In this document: piece after piece, positions 19,377-28,451 of the stretch
Layout of the letters: each line of letters opens with the position of its first letter
Position numbering within the stretch: position 1 is the stretch's first letter
From: Vibrio aestuarianus
GTDB taxonomy: Bacteria > Pseudomonadota > Gammaproteobacteria > Enterobacterales > Vibrionaceae
Length of the DNA: 64,000 bases
Direction of reading: 5' to 3'
Assembly: GCF_012395185.1 (NCBI RefSeq)
Contig: NZ_JAAZTU010000015.1
Location: 35,299 to 99,298 of the forward strand
Program-made: the position numbers and the translations under genes
The notes under the pieces: model-generated
Databases searched by the model: none
What the model was told of the DNA's origin: nothing
The model's input: only the letters and a program-made list of their open reading frames with translations

Positions 19377-20363
19377 ATGAAAAGTTCGGGTTCTTCAATG
19401 AGGATCTTGCTGGTTGATGATGTGCAACTCGATAGAATGCAGCTCGCTATTCGTCTTAAGCAACTTGGTCATTGCGTCGAAGCTGTGAGTAGTGGTCAAG
19501 AGGCTTTGGATATCTATTCTCAATTTGATCCCGAGTTAGTGTTGCTTGATATCTCAATGCCAGAGATGGATGGTTTTGAAGTATCACAAAAAATTCGCGA
19601 GCAATATCATGAATGGGTGCCAATCATTTTCCTTAGTGGCCATGATGAGCCGTTGATGATCGCCAAAGCTATCGACGTTGGTGGCGATGATTACCTCACC
19701 AAACCGGTAGATAAATTGGTGCTCAATTCTAAATTGATCGCTATGCAGCGTATAGCAAATATGCGACGAGAATTGAAGCATGCGACAGTGAAACTCGAAG
19801 AGCTCAACAAAGTATTGCAACAGCAAGCAAATGAGGATGGGCTAACTCAAGTTTTTAACCGACGTTTTATGGATGACAAGCTTAAAGAGATGATTAGCCT
19901 ACATGGTCGATACCACTTTCCTATCACGATGATTTTGTTAGATGTTGACCATTTTAAACCGTTTAACGATAACTATGGTCACATTGAGGGTGATAAGTGC
20001 CTTATTACCCTAGCACAAATGGTGAATGAGTTATTTTCCCGTACCGGTGAATATGTGGGGCGCTATGGCGGTGAAGAGTTTGTGGTATTAATTGGTCATG
20101 CAGACATTGAGCAGGCCCAAATTGCCGCTCAGCGTATTCAACAGGAAATTGAAAATATCCATTATCCTCACGCTTATAGTCAAACAACAGATCATGTCAC
20201 GGTTTCACAGGGTGTTATAACGTTCATCCCGAAGGGAAATGAATCAATTGTATCGATTTATTGCTTAGCCGATGAAGCTTTATACCAAGCTAAACATCAA
20301 GGAAGAAACCGCTTTATCGTCGCTGATGTTACCGACAAATTGCTAAGTCTATCGGCAACGTAA
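19377..20363 (+). CDS. Response regulator diguanylate cyclase (REC-GGDEF)
   Basis: Phosphorylation of the receiver is expected to switch on cyclic di-GMP synthesis, as in PleD and WspR. The 328 residues have a receiver domain with acidic pocket LLVDD and phospho-acceptor Asp58 in VLLDISMPEMDGFE, conserved Lys in DYLTKPVDKL, a coiled linker, then GGDEF with active site RYGGEEFVVLI. The I-site position reads RTGE instead of RxxD. The ATG at 19377 follows GGTGGAG; an upstream in-frame ATG at 19356 is weaker. No histidine kinase lies next to it, so the partner is unlinked. Confidence 0.93.
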   Translation: MKSSGSSMRILLVDDVQLDRMQLAIRLKQLGHCVEAVSSGQEALDIYSQFDPELVLLDISMPEMDGFEVSQKIREQYHEWVPIIFLSGHDEPLMIAKAIDVGGDDYLTKPVDKLVLNSKLIAMQRIANMRRELKHATVKLEELNKVLQQQANEDGLTQVFNRRFMDDKLKEMISLHGRYHFPITMILLDVDHFKPFNDNYGHIEGDKCLITLAQMVNELFSRTGEYVGRYGGEEFVVLIGHADIEQAQIAAQRIQQEIENIHYPHAYSQTTDHVTVSQGVITFIPKGNESIVSIYCLADEALYQAKHQGRNRFIVADVTDKLLSLSAT

Positions 20364-20436
20364 TCTTTACCCACCGATGGGCTCTATTCTTGAATGAAAA
20401 ATGGTGCATAGCAGTGTTCTTGAACATTAAACAGAG

Positions 20437-21510
20437 TTAATTAGGTTTTATGTCATTTAGACCAATAGCAACGCGAAAACAGTTTTTTCCTGATTTTTTC
20501 GCTTGATACAGCGCTTCATCTGCACGACGAAAAGTAGTGGTTTTTAGCGCCTCTTGATGAAGTGCTATTCCGCTGCTTACTGTAACTGAGCGTCTAATAC
20601 CGAAGTTGTGCTGTGCAATAGATTGGTGAAGTTTTTGAATATGATGCTCTACCGTCTTGTAGTCAGTGATGGTGAAGGCAATTAAAAACTCTTCTCCACC
20701 CCAACGGCCTACTTGAGCAACGTCTTTAATATTCTCCTCCAGTAAACGAGCCGTTTTCACCAATACTTGATCTCCAATATCGTGCCCGCATTGATCATTA
20801 ATCCATTTAAAATCATCAATATCGACAATCGCAATCCACTGAATATGCTGCTTTTGCAGCAATGCTTCCATATGGCGACGGTTAAATAATTGGGTCAACA
20901 CGTCGGTATGAGAGAGGATATATAATTGACGATTAGACTCTTCTAACTGTGCCATGGTCTGTTTTCGACCAGAATCGTAGAAATAAGCAATTGAAAATAG
21001 GAATAAATAGATAATTGTTAAATGAATAAAACTGATGGTATTAAATGAAACAGGGAGCCAGTGATGCATCTCGGTCAGGCAAATGTAGGCAACAATAACA
21101 AAATTAACGAGACTGAATACTGAACCAATTTTGTAGCCAAGAACAAAAATCGCCACAATGGGTGTTAAAAAAGAGAAAGCCAAAGCAAATTCACTGTGGC
21201 CTGTGCCAACAATGAATAACAGACTTATCGTCGTCATCACCGAGACCATAATGGTTGCAGCAATTTTAGAATTTCGACTCTGCCATAAGAAAAAATAGCT
21301 TAGAAAGCACAAGCCTATTCCTATCGATTGAATGATGGCTAACAATTGGTTTGGCACAATAATCGTATTGTAGTAAACAAAAAAAGCCAAGATCGATGTT
21401 AATACAGTAAGAGAAATAAAAACAAATGAACTTTCTCTAAAGTCTTTATCGGTATGGCTTATTCCAAGCCATTTTTCTAATCCATAACTAAGCACAATGG
21501 TTTTCGTCAC
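20437..21510 (-). CDS. Membrane-bound diguanylate cyclase
   Basis: The 357-residue protein has about six N-terminal membrane helices (residues 28 to 177) serving as a sensor, and a C-terminal GGDEF domain (TDVLTQLFNRRHMEALL, VDIDDFKWINDQCGHDIGD, active site RWGGEEFLIAF, closing RRADEALYQAKKSGKN). No RxxD inhibition site is seen before the active site. It converges with the REC-GGDEF gene; the 70 bases between them hold no clear terminator. Confidence 0.9.
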   Translation of the reverse strand: MTKTIVLSYGLEKWLGISHTDKDFRESSFVFISLTVLTSILAFFVYYNTIIVPNQLLAIIQSIGIGLCFLSYFFLWQSRNSKIAATIMVSVMTTISLLFIVGTGHSEFALAFSFLTPIVAIFVLGYKIGSVFSLVNFVIVAYICLTEMHHWLPVSFNTISFIHLTIIYLFLFSIAYFYDSGRKQTMAQLEESNRQLYILSHTDVLTQLFNRRHMEALLQKQHIQWIAIVDIDDFKWINDQCGHDIGDQVLVKTARLLEENIKDVAQVGRWGGEEFLIAFTITDYKTVEHHIQKLHQSIAQHNFGIRRSVTVSSGIALHQEALKTTTFRRADEALYQAKKSGKNCFRVAIGLNDIKPN

Positions 21511-21636
21511 CTTTATTCATACTGGAGACACTATACCTTAAGGTAAAAGATAAAAACCATAGCCAACGATAAAGCTCATAGCTAGAAAAAGCACCGAGGT
21601 CTGCACATTGGCACGGTCATAGGAGTACTCAAGGCG

Positions 21637-21765
21637 GTCTATGGATACCAGAATGGCAACCAAGCGATCTTCGAGTGCATAGAGGTTGATTCTAATCGAA
21701 CTAGAAGACACAGTGCTCTTGGGCTTCTAAGCCCAGTCAACTTTGAACAACAAAATATCGCTTAG
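21637..21765 (+). pseudogene. C-terminal remnant of an IS3-family transposase
   Basis: The last 42 codons of an integrase-type transposase remain in frame: AIFECIEVDSNRTRRHSALG, then LLSPVNFE and a stop at 21763. This is the conserved tail following the catalytic core of IS3-group OrfB. Everything upstream of about 21637 is lost or unrecognisable, so the element is dead. Confidence 0.75.
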
Positions 21766-21770
21766 TTAAG

Positions 21771-21796
21771 TGTCTAGTATTGCTGGTGCAGTTCAG
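21771..21796. mobile_element. Putative right terminal repeat of the decayed IS3-type element
   Basis: Six bases after the transposase stop is GTGTCTAGTATTGCTGGTGC followed by AGTTCAG. Read on the other strand it begins CTGAACTGCACC, like the ends of many IS3-group elements. No matching left end is seen. Confidence 0.45.
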
Positions 21797-21836
21797 TCTA
21801 CAATAGCGCACTTTTTACATACTTCAGGTTATGAAT

Positions 21837-22085
21837 ATGAGCGACAATAACGCTAAACCAGCTTTACCAGATCACCTTGCTGGCAACCCTCGCAGTCCAT
21901 ATCATGTGGCAGAGTGCTTTGAGCACCATATTGGTATTCGTCTTAACGGTAAAGAACGTACAGACGTTGAAGAATACTGCATCAGTGAAGGTTGGGTAAA
22001 AATCCCTTCACCTAAAGCGAAAGATCGTTTCGGTCAACCAATGTTGATCAAACTGAAAGGTGAAGTGGAAGCTTTCTATAAATAA
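21837..22085 (+). CDS. DUF3297 family small protein
   Basis: The 82-residue soluble protein (MSDNNAKPALPDHLAGNPRS, then YHVAECFEHHIGIRLNGKER and GWVKIPSPKAKDRFGQP) matches the short conserved DUF3297 family as I know it, with no firm function. The ATG at 21837 is favoured because CAGG lies at a proper distance; the ATG two codons upstream is too close to it. It stands alone between the IS remnant and an ERIC element. Confidence 0.8.
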   Translation: MSDNNAKPALPDHLAGNPRSPYHVAECFEHHIGIRLNGKERTDVEEYCISEGWVKIPSPKAKDRFGQPMLIKLKGEVEAFYK

Positions 22086-22103
22086 GTAGAATTTACGGCT
22101 ATC

Positions 22104-22233
22104 TATACCCAAACCACTTGGAGTTGCAGGTAGGCGGCAAGTGAGTGAATCCCCATGAGCATAGATAAACTATACGAGTGGGGTGAGCAAACGTAGCCAA
22201 CACCGCTGCGGCTTCAAGTAGAAAGGGGATATA
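22104..22233. repeat. Full-length ERIC element
   Basis: This 130-base element has inverted ends (TATACCC...CTTGGAGTTGCAG against CTGCGGCTTCAAGTAG...GGGATATA) and the central ERIC landmarks GTGAATCCCC and TGGGGTGAGC. It follows the DUF3297 gene. Confidence 0.85.
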
Positions 22234-22234
22234 T

Positions 22235-22275
22235 GCAATACATGGGCTTTTTGTACATCATGTATTGCATTTTTA
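22235..22275. terminator. Hairpin followed by T residues
   Basis: GCAATACATG (22235-22244) pairs with CATGTATTGC (22259-22268) and is followed by ATTTTTAG. It could terminate transcription leaving the DUF3297 gene through the ERIC element. Confidence 0.4.
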
Positions 22276-22308
22276 GAGCGGAAAATATCTGCTATTGATG
22301 GAAGTCTG

Positions 22309-22358
22309 CGCAAAGGTAGCTAGCAAACGCCGCAGCCACTTCAAATAGGAAAGGTATA
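22309..22358. repeat. Partial ERIC element (right end)
   Basis: GCCGCAGCCACTTCAAATAG followed by GAAAGGTATA corresponds to the right end of the nearby full copy. The left part is missing. Confidence 0.55.
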
Positions 22359-22360
22359 AT

Positions 22361-22693
22361 TTAAGCGCAGCATTTCTTATATTTTTTGCCACTACCACAA
22401 ATACATGGATCATTACGGTTAGGGGTCTTTTCAAACGTAATCGTTTTGGGTTTATTAAGCAGTGTATCTAGCTCAACGGTATTTTCCTCTCTCCCAGTAT
22501 CAACAACAATATTGGCAATAATTGAATGTTCAGAGACTAGTTTTTCAATTTCAGCTTTTCGTTCTTCAGTCTTTACTACTACAGAAATCGGAGATTCTTC
22601 AGTTCCAGCTTTAATGTCACGGTTTACATTGTAGCCAGAAAGAACATGGTTTTGACGCGTTTCTATACGACCTTTGAAAAATAATTTAGACAT
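22361..22693 (-). CDS. SEC-C metal-binding motif protein, PBPRA1643 type
   Basis: The 110-residue protein ends in a SEC-C zinc-binding motif, [17 protein letters not shown], like the tail of SecA. The N-terminal part ([20 protein letters not shown], then [20 protein letters not shown]) matches a small family of this type in Vibrionaceae. Its partner is unknown; the motif suggests binding to ribosomes or SecB-like proteins (family knowledge). An ATG with weak binding site starts it. Confidence 0.85.
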   Translation of the reverse strand: MSKLFFKGRIETRQNHVLSGYNVNRDIKAGTEESPISVVVKTEERKAEIEKLVSEHSIIANIVVDTGREENTVELDTLLNKPKTITFEKTPNRNDPCICGSGKKYKKCCA

Positions 22694-22788
22694 TGTTCAC
22701 TCATTAATATTTAAGGCGATTGGCCTGATATGATGATTATATACAGTCATAGTGAGTACAGATATAAAGCATCGTACAAGATATAAGA

Positions 22789-22825
22789 AACGCCATTGAT
22801 CTTTTATGTGGTCAATGGCGTTTTG
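22789..22825 (-). terminator. Terminator downstream of the ABC-F gene
   Basis: AACGCCATTGA (22789-22799) pairs with TCAATGGCGTT (22812-22822), a perfect 11-base stem, with T-rich flanks on both strands. Confidence 0.75.
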
Positions 22826-22851
22826 TTAATGTTTTTAGTTAAATAGGTTAC

Positions 22852-24456
22852 TTAGGCTACCGTCAACATTTTTAATTGATGAGAAAGGTATTCATCATAT
22901 GTACCTTGAAAATGAACCAGTTGCTTGTCTTTTACATCAATAATTGAGGTAGCAAGAGATGAAACAAATTCACGGTCATGGCTGACAAAAATCAGTGTGC
23001 CTTTGTAAACTTTAAGCGCGTTATTTAGCGCTTCAATGGCTTCAATATCCATGTGGTTGGTCGGTTCATCCATGACTAGCACATTGATATCTTGCATCAT
23101 TAACTTGCCAAACAATAAGCGGTTCTTTTCACCACCGGAGCAGTTCTTTGCTTTTTTATTAGCATCGTCAGCGGTGAATAGTAAGCGGCCTAAAATGCCT
23201 CGCACCATCAAGTCATCATGTTTGGCTGTGCGCCATTGTGAGATCCAATCGAAGATGCTTAAATCATTATCGAAATCAGCTGTACTATCTTGAGGACAGT
23301 AACCGATAGACGCATTGTCAGACCATTTAACTGTACCATGAGTTTGTTCTAATTCTTTAACAAGACAGCGTAACAAGGTGGTTTTACCAACACCATTTTC
23401 GCCAATTACCGCTAAACGAGTGCCAGCCTCAAGCAATAAATTTCCGTTTTCAAATAATAATTCGTCACCAAATGCATGGCCTAAATCTCGCAGTTCTAGA
23501 GCTTGGCGATACAACTTTTTACCTTCACCAAAATCGATCGATGGGCTAATTCTGCTACTTGATTTGACTTCATCGAGTTTGATTTTATCCATCTTCTTAG
23601 CACGAGAACTTGCTTGTTTTGCTTTTGATGCGTTCGCACCAAAGCGGTTGACGAAATCCTGTAGTTCATTAATTTCTGCTGTTTTTTTCGCATTGCTCGC
23701 TAACAATTGCTCACGAATCAAGCCCGATGCTTCAAGGAAATATTCGTAGTTACCTGGGTAGATACGTAACTCACCGTAATCAATATCTGCCATATGAGTG
23801 CAAACTGAATTCAAGAAGTGACGATCGTGCGAAATAATGATCATTGTACATTTACGCTGATTTAGCTCTTCTTCCAGCCAATTGATGGTATGAATATCCA
23901 AGTTGTTGGTCGGTTCATCTAACAGCAGGATATCTGGATTGGCAAAAAGTGCTTGAGCAAGCAGTACGCGCAGTTTCCAACCAGGAGCAACTTGCTGCAT
24001 CAGGCCAAAATGGAACTCTTCTTCAATGCCAGCTTGCAGCAAAATATCACCCGCGCGACTTTCTGCTGTGTAGCCGTCCATTTCAGCAAATTCGCTTTCT
24101 AGTTCGGCGACTTTCATGCCATCAGCTTCACTCATTTCAGGCAGGGAGTAAATTCTGTCACGCTCTTGTTTGATTTCCCAAAGCTTACGGTCTCCCATGA
24201 TCACTACATCAATTACGTTGTATTGCTCGAATGCAAATTGATCTTGGCTTAACACGCCCAATTTTAGCCCAGGAGTAATAGACACGTTACCTGAGCTTGG
24301 TGCTAACGCGCCACTAAGAATTTTCATGAACGTTGATTTACCACATCCATTGGCTCCAATTAAACCGTAACGGTTACCGTTACCAAATTTAGCAGAAATG
24401 TTTTCAAATAAAGGCTCGGCGCCGAATTGCATGGTGATGTTAGCGGTAGATATCAA
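22852..24456 (-). CDS. ybiT: ABC-F family ATPase, YbiT-like
   Basis: This is a soluble tandem-ATPase of the ABC-F group, which acts on the ribosome rather than on transport. The 534 residues have two ATPase domains: Walker [11 protein letters not shown] with Walker [13 protein letters not shown], then Walker [11 protein letters not shown] with signature [13 protein letters not shown] and [12 protein letters not shown], joined by a charged helical linker. It starts [20 protein letters not shown] like E. coli YbiT (530 residues). I choose the TTG at 24456, preceded by AGGAATATTTCG; upstream ATGs at 24516 and 24474 would add a non-conserved extension. Confidence 0.92.
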   Translation of the reverse strand: MISTANITMQFGAEPLFENISAKFGNGNRYGLIGANGCGKSTFMKILSGALAPSSGNVSITPGLKLGVLSQDQFAFEQYNVIDVVIMGDRKLWEIKQERDRIYSLPEMSEADGMKVAELESEFAEMDGYTAESRAGDILLQAGIEEEFHFGLMQQVAPGWKLRVLLAQALFANPDILLLDEPTNNLDIHTINWLEEELNQRKCTMIIISHDRHFLNSVCTHMADIDYGELRIYPGNYEYFLEASGLIREQLLASNAKKTAEINELQDFVNRFGANASKAKQASSRAKKMDKIKLDEVKSSSRISPSIDFGEGKKLYRQALELRDLGHAFGDELLFENGNLLLEAGTRLAVIGENGVGKTTLLRCLVKELEQTHGTVKWSDNASIGYCPQDSTADFDNDLSIFDWISQWRTAKHDDLMVRGILGRLLFTADDANKKAKNCSGGEKNRLLFGKLMMQDINVLVMDEPTNHMDIEAIEALNNALKVYKGTLIFVSHDREFVSSLATSIIDVKDKQLVHFQGTYDEYLSHQLKMLTVA

Positions 24457-24658
24457 CGAAATATTCCTAGGCATTAAGATTGGTCTATCACGGTTTGTGT
24501 GATGCCAAATCAACAAAATTTAAAGAAAGAATGAATAGCTGGCGGATTATACAGACTTATTAAGTAAATAACAGATGTGAGATGCGGGTCACGAAAAAGT
24601 AACGACTCAAATCTTCTGCAGTTGACTCAGTTAGATCAATTTAGAGAAGGTTCGTAAA

Positions 24659-25255
24659 TCAATGGTCAATTCTTTCCATTGGTATTGAGATTGGAGCGTC
24701 TTGATCCCTTGAATTAAGCAGCACCATTTCTTCTTGTTTATAGATCATTTTAAGTGTGTCGATTTTGCTGATTAGCGTTTCAATATCTGTTTTTAGGGAT
24801 TGGTTTGATACAACGTAACGCATACTTGAATGAGCATTTATTTTTGAACCTGATTGCGCGCAGTGTTCATTCAATGAGCGCCATTGTTGTTCCTGCTGAG
24901 TAACGGCTGCATAGCCTATTTCTAACTCTAAGTGTTCCTTCGTAAGAGAGAGCTGCATATTCTGCGTAGCCAAAATATGGTTTTCTAGTTTTTCATTGAA
25001 TGCAATTTTTGAGGGGTGCCAAAAAGCATATAGTTCATCTTGTGTAAACTCTTTATGCAAGAAGATGTGTTGCTTGTAAATCAGCAGTAAATTATTAAAT
25101 GATTCAGCGTGTCGATTATACCAATCATCCACTCTTTGTTGTGAACTTATCGTCTGGTTCCAAACCTGTTCGCTACATAACTCACCTCTAGCATCGAAAG
25201 ATATGACTAAAACGGCAAACATTGAAGTTATAACATAGGTGGTATCCCGTTGCAT
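24659..25255 (-). CDS. Exported protein of unknown function
   Basis: The 198-residue protein begins with a probable signal peptide (MQRDTTYVITSMFAVLVISF, then DARGELC) and continues as a largely helical, polar chain with few glycines. Two cysteines in the mature part (EHCAQSGS and ELCSEQ) could pair. I do not recognise a family. It lies next to an ERIC end fragment whose sequence is just upstream of the start. Confidence 0.55.
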   Translation of the reverse strand: MQRDTTYVITSMFAVLVISFDARGELCSEQVWNQTISSQQRVDDWYNRHAESFNNLLLIYKQHIFLHKEFTQDELYAFWHPSKIAFNEKLENHILATQNMQLSLTKEHLELEIGYAAVTQQEQQWRSLNEHCAQSGSKINAHSSMRYVVSNQSLKTDIETLISKIDTLKMIYKQEEMVLLNSRDQDAPISIPMERIDH

Positions 25256-25289
25256 AAAAGTTGGCTCATGACTAACCCCAAAATGAGTA

Positions 25290-25316
25290 TATACCCAAAC
25301 AACTTGAAGTTGCAGC
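25290..25316. repeat. ERIC left-end fragment
   Basis: TATACCCAAACAACTTGAAG followed by TTGCAG matches the left end of the full ERIC at 22104. The rest of the element is absent. Confidence 0.6.
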
Positions 25317-25434
25317 CAGGGAAAGTCATAGGTGATGATTTGTTAACGCTTATATGTAAGGAGGTAAAACTAAGCGCATAAAATGCGAGTGGGCTATCAG
25401 TAAAAAATGCTATACGGAGTGTATCGTTATCAAA

Positions 25435-25474
25435 TAGAAAGAAGGCCAGAACAATATTCGGAGCCTTCTTTCTA
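25435..25474 (-). terminator. Terminator downstream of the Ohr gene
   Basis: TAGAAAGAAGGC (25435-25446) and GCCTTCTTTCTA (25463-25474) form a perfect 12-base stem. On the minus strand it directly follows the Ohr stop codon. Confidence 0.75.
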
Positions 25475-25489
25475 CATGTTCTCATTTAA

Positions 25490-25912
25490 TCAAAGTGTTA
25501 CGCCGTTCACCGTTAGTTGTACATCGATATTTCCACGTACCGCGTTTGAGTAAGGACAAACTTGATGAGCGGTATTAACTAAAGCGATAGCTTGTTCTTG
25601 ATCTAATTCCAATTCGACAGATAGGCTAACTGTTAAGGCGAACCCCCCCTTATCGTTTGGACCAATACCAATAGTTGCGGTTGTTGGTGCTGATTTAATG
25701 GCTACTTTCATTTCACGTGCAACATGCAAGATCGCGTTTGAAAAACACGCTGAGTAACCAGCAGCAAATAACTGTTCTGGGTTAGTAGCTTCTCCAGTTC
25801 CCCCCATTTCTTTCGGGTAGCTCAAGGCCAAAGATAATTTATTGTCGTCGGTAGTAACTTGGCCGTTACGACCTGCTAATGCGGTTGCTGATGTGGTGTA
25901 AAGTGCTGCCAT
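25490..25912 (-). CDS. ohr: Organic hydroperoxide resistance protein (Ohr/OsmC family)
   Basis: The thiol peroxidase reduces organic hydroperoxides using two redox cysteines: one in FAAGYSACFSNAI and one in TAHQVCPYSNAVRGNIDV, both at Ohr-type positions. It has 140 residues from the ATG at 25912, which follows AAGGA; the frame stays open upstream but that extension is not conserved. It is divergent from a MarR gene of the OhrR type and is expected to be repressed by it until peroxide oxidises the regulator. Confidence 0.94.
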   Translation of the reverse strand: MAALYTTSATALAGRNGQVTTDDNKLSLALSYPKEMGGTGEATNPEQLFAAGYSACFSNAILHVAREMKVAIKSAPTTATIGIGPNDKGGFALTVSLSVELELDQEQAIALVNTAHQVCPYSNAVRGNIDVQLTVNGVTL

Positions 25913-25963
25913 GGTTGTTCTTCCTTTTGTAATATTGATACATTTAAAGTTGCTGGCAATTAT

Positions 25964-25975
25964 ATTGCGCGCAAT
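25964..25975. promoter_or_regulatory. Palindrome ATTGCGCGCAAT, candidate OhrR operator
   Basis: A perfect 12-base palindrome about 50 bases upstream of ohr. It shares the ATTG-N4-CAAT form with a second palindrome 59 bases away, in the ohr-ohrR interval. Confidence 0.6.
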
Positions 25976-26022
25976 CTTTGTTGGGAGTGATACTAATTGA
26001 AAGTTTGAGAGTGTGCAAGTAT

Positions 26023-26034
26023 ATTGTGCACAAT
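26023..26034. promoter_or_regulatory. Palindrome ATTGTGCACAAT, candidate OhrR operator
   Basis: A perfect 12-base palindrome 25 bases before the ohrR start. Binding here would also give autorepression. Confidence 0.6.
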
Positions 26035-26058
26035 TAATATTTATTGTGAGTAATAGAG

Positions 26059-26502
26059 ATGGATAAATCAGCACAAGACGAGTATCTAAGTTTGGATAAT
26101 CAAGTCTGTTTTGCGCTTTACAGTGCTTCTAATGCAATGGGAAGGGCATATCAACCGCTACTGAAAACACTTGATCTGACATACTTGCAGTACATAGTGA
26201 TGATGGTGCTCTGGGAAGAACAGTCAATCAATGTAAAACAGCTAGGTCGTAGGATACACCTAGATTCAGGGACTTTGACGCCATTGTTAAAACGTTTGGA
26301 AACTAAAGGGTATGTAAGCCGAACTCGTAGCCAAGAAGACGAACGGATTAGAATTATCTCAGTCACTGAGCTGGGTACTGAATTACGTGAAAAAGCAAAA
26401 ACAATACCTGTAGAGATGATGGGGATGTCTAAGATGAATATTGAAGAACTTATAAAACTGAAAAGCGACTGCGAAAAATTACTTGCAAATCTCACTGCTT
26501 GA
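26059..26502 (+). CDS. ohrR: MarR-family organic peroxide sensor OhrR
   Basis: This 147-residue repressor is inactivated when an N-terminal cysteine is oxidised. Here it is Cys17 in LDNQVCFALYSASNAMGRAY, at the OhrR position. The winged-helix region includes SINVKQLGRRIHLDSGTLTP, LLKRLETKGYVSRTRSQEDE and RIRIISVTELG. It is divergent from ohr, with two 12-base palindromes between them. Confidence 0.93.
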   Translation: MDKSAQDEYLSLDNQVCFALYSASNAMGRAYQPLLKTLDLTYLQYIVMMVLWEEQSINVKQLGRRIHLDSGTLTPLLKRLETKGYVSRTRSQEDERIRIISVTELGTELREKAKTIPVEMMGMSKMNIEELIKLKSDCEKLLANLTA

Positions 26503-26631
26503 TCTCACTTACTCACTCGTTTTCATAGTAAGTTGTTATAATCAAAAATCAAACCATCGGTAGTGTGGCAATGCAGTGGTATGTATTTAATGTTTGCTCG
26601 CTGTTAATGATACTTAATAGGAGATGGTAGC

Positions 26632-27147
26632 TTGAAGAAAATATTATTAATGATTAGTACACTAGTACTTAGTGGCTGCTTAGGTATGCCAGACTCGGTA
26701 AAGCCGGTGGCCAATTTTGAGCTCGATAACTATTTAGGTAAATGGTATGAGATTGCTAGGCTTGATCACTCTTTTGAAAGGGGACTGACTCAGGTAACAG
26801 CAGAGTACAGTCTTAGACGCGATGGTGGTGTCCTGGTACTGAATCGTGGATTTTCTCAAGCTAATAACGAATGGCAAGAGGCTGAAGGTAAAGCCTATTT
26901 TGTGAATAGCGATTCAGAAGGCTACCTAAAAGTCTCTTTTTTTGGACCATTTTATGGTTCATATGTTGTATTTGAATTGGATGAGAAGGATTATCAATAT
27001 GCGTTCATTTCTGGACCGAATACAGATTATTTGTGGCTTTTGGCAAGAACACCATCTGTAGAACCTGAAGTGATTGAGAAATTTATCGATATGTCTCAAG
27101 AGCGTGGTTTTGATACTTCAAGCATCATTTTTGTTGAGCATAAATAG
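26632..27147 (+). CDS. blc: Outer-membrane lipocalin (Blc/Vlp type)
   Basis: The 171-residue lipoprotein binds lipids or lysophospholipids at the outer membrane. It has a signal peptide with lipobox LSGC (Cys at residue 16), the lipocalin motif NYLGKWYEIARLDHSFERGL, the second structurally conserved region FFGPFYGSYVVFELD and third region YLWLLARTP. The start is TTG, preceded by GGAGATGGTAGC. It stands alone downstream of ohrR. Confidence 0.93.
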   Translation: MKKILLMISTLVLSGCLGMPDSVKPVANFELDNYLGKWYEIARLDHSFERGLTQVTAEYSLRRDGGVLVLNRGFSQANNEWQEAEGKAYFVNSDSEGYLKVSFFGPFYGSYVVFELDEKDYQYAFISGPNTDYLWLLARTPSVEPEVIEKFIDMSQERGFDTSSIIFVEHK

Positions 27148-27289
27148 GTGAGTTTGCTCTTAAATGAGCGATGTGAAGGCTATGATAAACGGAAAGTTAA
27201 ATGATTTTCTCTAAATATATCTGTTAGTTGAATAAATTAGCAGCGCCTACTAGGCTTTATTCTAATAACATAACTATAAGGTCAGTATA

Positions 27290-28051
27290 ATGGATGAACA
27301 GCAAGTGGAATGTGAAAGAGCGTTTTGCAGTAATTGTTCTGAAGCAAGCCATTTAGGCTTTGATTTTACGATGGCTTTTCAACCAATAGTAAATTGTAGA
27401 ACTCAAGCCATTTTTGGCTATGAGGCTCTGGTACGTGGATTAAATAACGAATCAGCTTATTCGGTTATTTCTCAAGTGAATGATGATAATCGCTATGTGT
27501 TTGATCAACAATGCCGAATTAAAGCGATAGCACTGGCGTCAAAGCTGGGTATTGATTCAATACTTAGTATTAATTTTCTGCCCAACGCTATCTACAAGCC
27601 TGAACGCTGTATTCGCACAACGTTGGAAGCAGCTAAACGGTATAATTTCCCAACTGAAAAAATCATGTTTGAGTTCACCGAAGTGGAAAAAATCGAAGAC
27701 AGTTCTCATGTCAAACGAGTGGTAGAATACTATCAAACGCTTGGTTTTAAAACAGCGATTGATGATTTTGGCTCTGGTTATTCTGGACTTAATCTACTTG
27801 CTGATTTCCAAACGGATATTATTAAATTAGACATGGGACTGGTGCGCGATATACATCAAGATAAAACGCGTCAATCCATTGTTAAGCATTGCTTAGCAAT
27901 ATTCAGCGATCTAAATATAACCCCACTGGCCGAAGGTATTGAAAAAAGAGAAGAATTCGTTTGGTTAATGGAAGCTGGCGTAGATTTAATGCAAGGATAC
28001 TTTTTTGCTAAACCAGGTTTTGAATCGTTACCTGAGGTAACATTTGCTTGA
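27290..28051 (+). CDS. EAL-domain cyclic di-GMP phosphodiesterase
   Basis: A stand-alone EAL protein of 253 residues. Catalytic features are all visible: FGYEALVRG, LSINFLPNAIY, MFEFTEVEK, AIDDFGSGYSGLNLLA, IIKLDMGLVRDI and PLAEGIEKREE, so it is probably active. The first 25 residues hold a Cys-rich stretch (CERAFCSNC) that could bind metal or redox signals, which is unusual. No membrane helix is present. Confidence 0.92.
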   Translation: MDEQQVECERAFCSNCSEASHLGFDFTMAFQPIVNCRTQAIFGYEALVRGLNNESAYSVISQVNDDNRYVFDQQCRIKAIALASKLGIDSILSINFLPNAIYKPERCIRTTLEAAKRYNFPTEKIMFEFTEVEKIEDSSHVKRVVEYYQTLGFKTAIDDFGSGYSGLNLLADFQTDIIKLDMGLVRDIHQDKTRQSIVKHCLAIFSDLNITPLAEGIEKREEFVWLMEAGVDLMQGYFFAKPGFESLPEVTFA

Positions 28052-28451
28052 ATTATAAAGAGGGTATGATGGTTGATGTTGCTCTCTATCATTGATGAGA
28101 AAGAACGTAGCTTACATTGTTATTTGATTCATGCAGAAAAAAGCCCAGTTGCCACCAATAGGATTGGGCTTTTTTGTCGATGAGAGAAAGTTAGTTTGTC
28201 GATGGACGAATATTTACAGCCGTTTGTGGTGACCACACTTTCTGAAACGCATCGTAGATATCAAATTCATTCAAATGGGCAATGTATCCAACTCACTCTA
28301 AGGGCTGATGTACGCTTGCTGCATATGAATAGTCATAACGATACGGTCAGTTTTGCGAGCTGCATAGTTTGTTTGATATGAGGAAGTCATCGCTTGTAAC
28401 TCTTGTTGATAATGTGTCAATGATTGGTTATTTCCCTCATCAATTATTCTG
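28052..28451. other. Interval without a confident gene
   Basis: It contains a terminator at 28137-28175 and a 61-codon frame at 28196-28381 whose product (MSMDEYLQPFVVTTLSETHR...) I do not recognise and which lacks a clear ribosome binding site. Otherwise I see nothing. Confidence 0.5.
28137..28175 (+). terminator. Terminator after the EAL gene
   Basis: AAAAGCCCA (28139-28147) pairs with TGGGCTTTT (28165-28173) and further T residues follow. Confidence 0.75.

Noticed and set aside
25228..25485. 85-codon leftward frame overlapping the start of the exported protein gene
   Set aside because: It runs through an ERIC end fragment and a terminator region, has biased hydrophobic content and no ribosome binding site.
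28196..28381. 61-codon frame downstream of the EAL gene
   Set aside because: No recognised family and no convincing ribosome binding site; left as part of the interval description rather than called as a gene.
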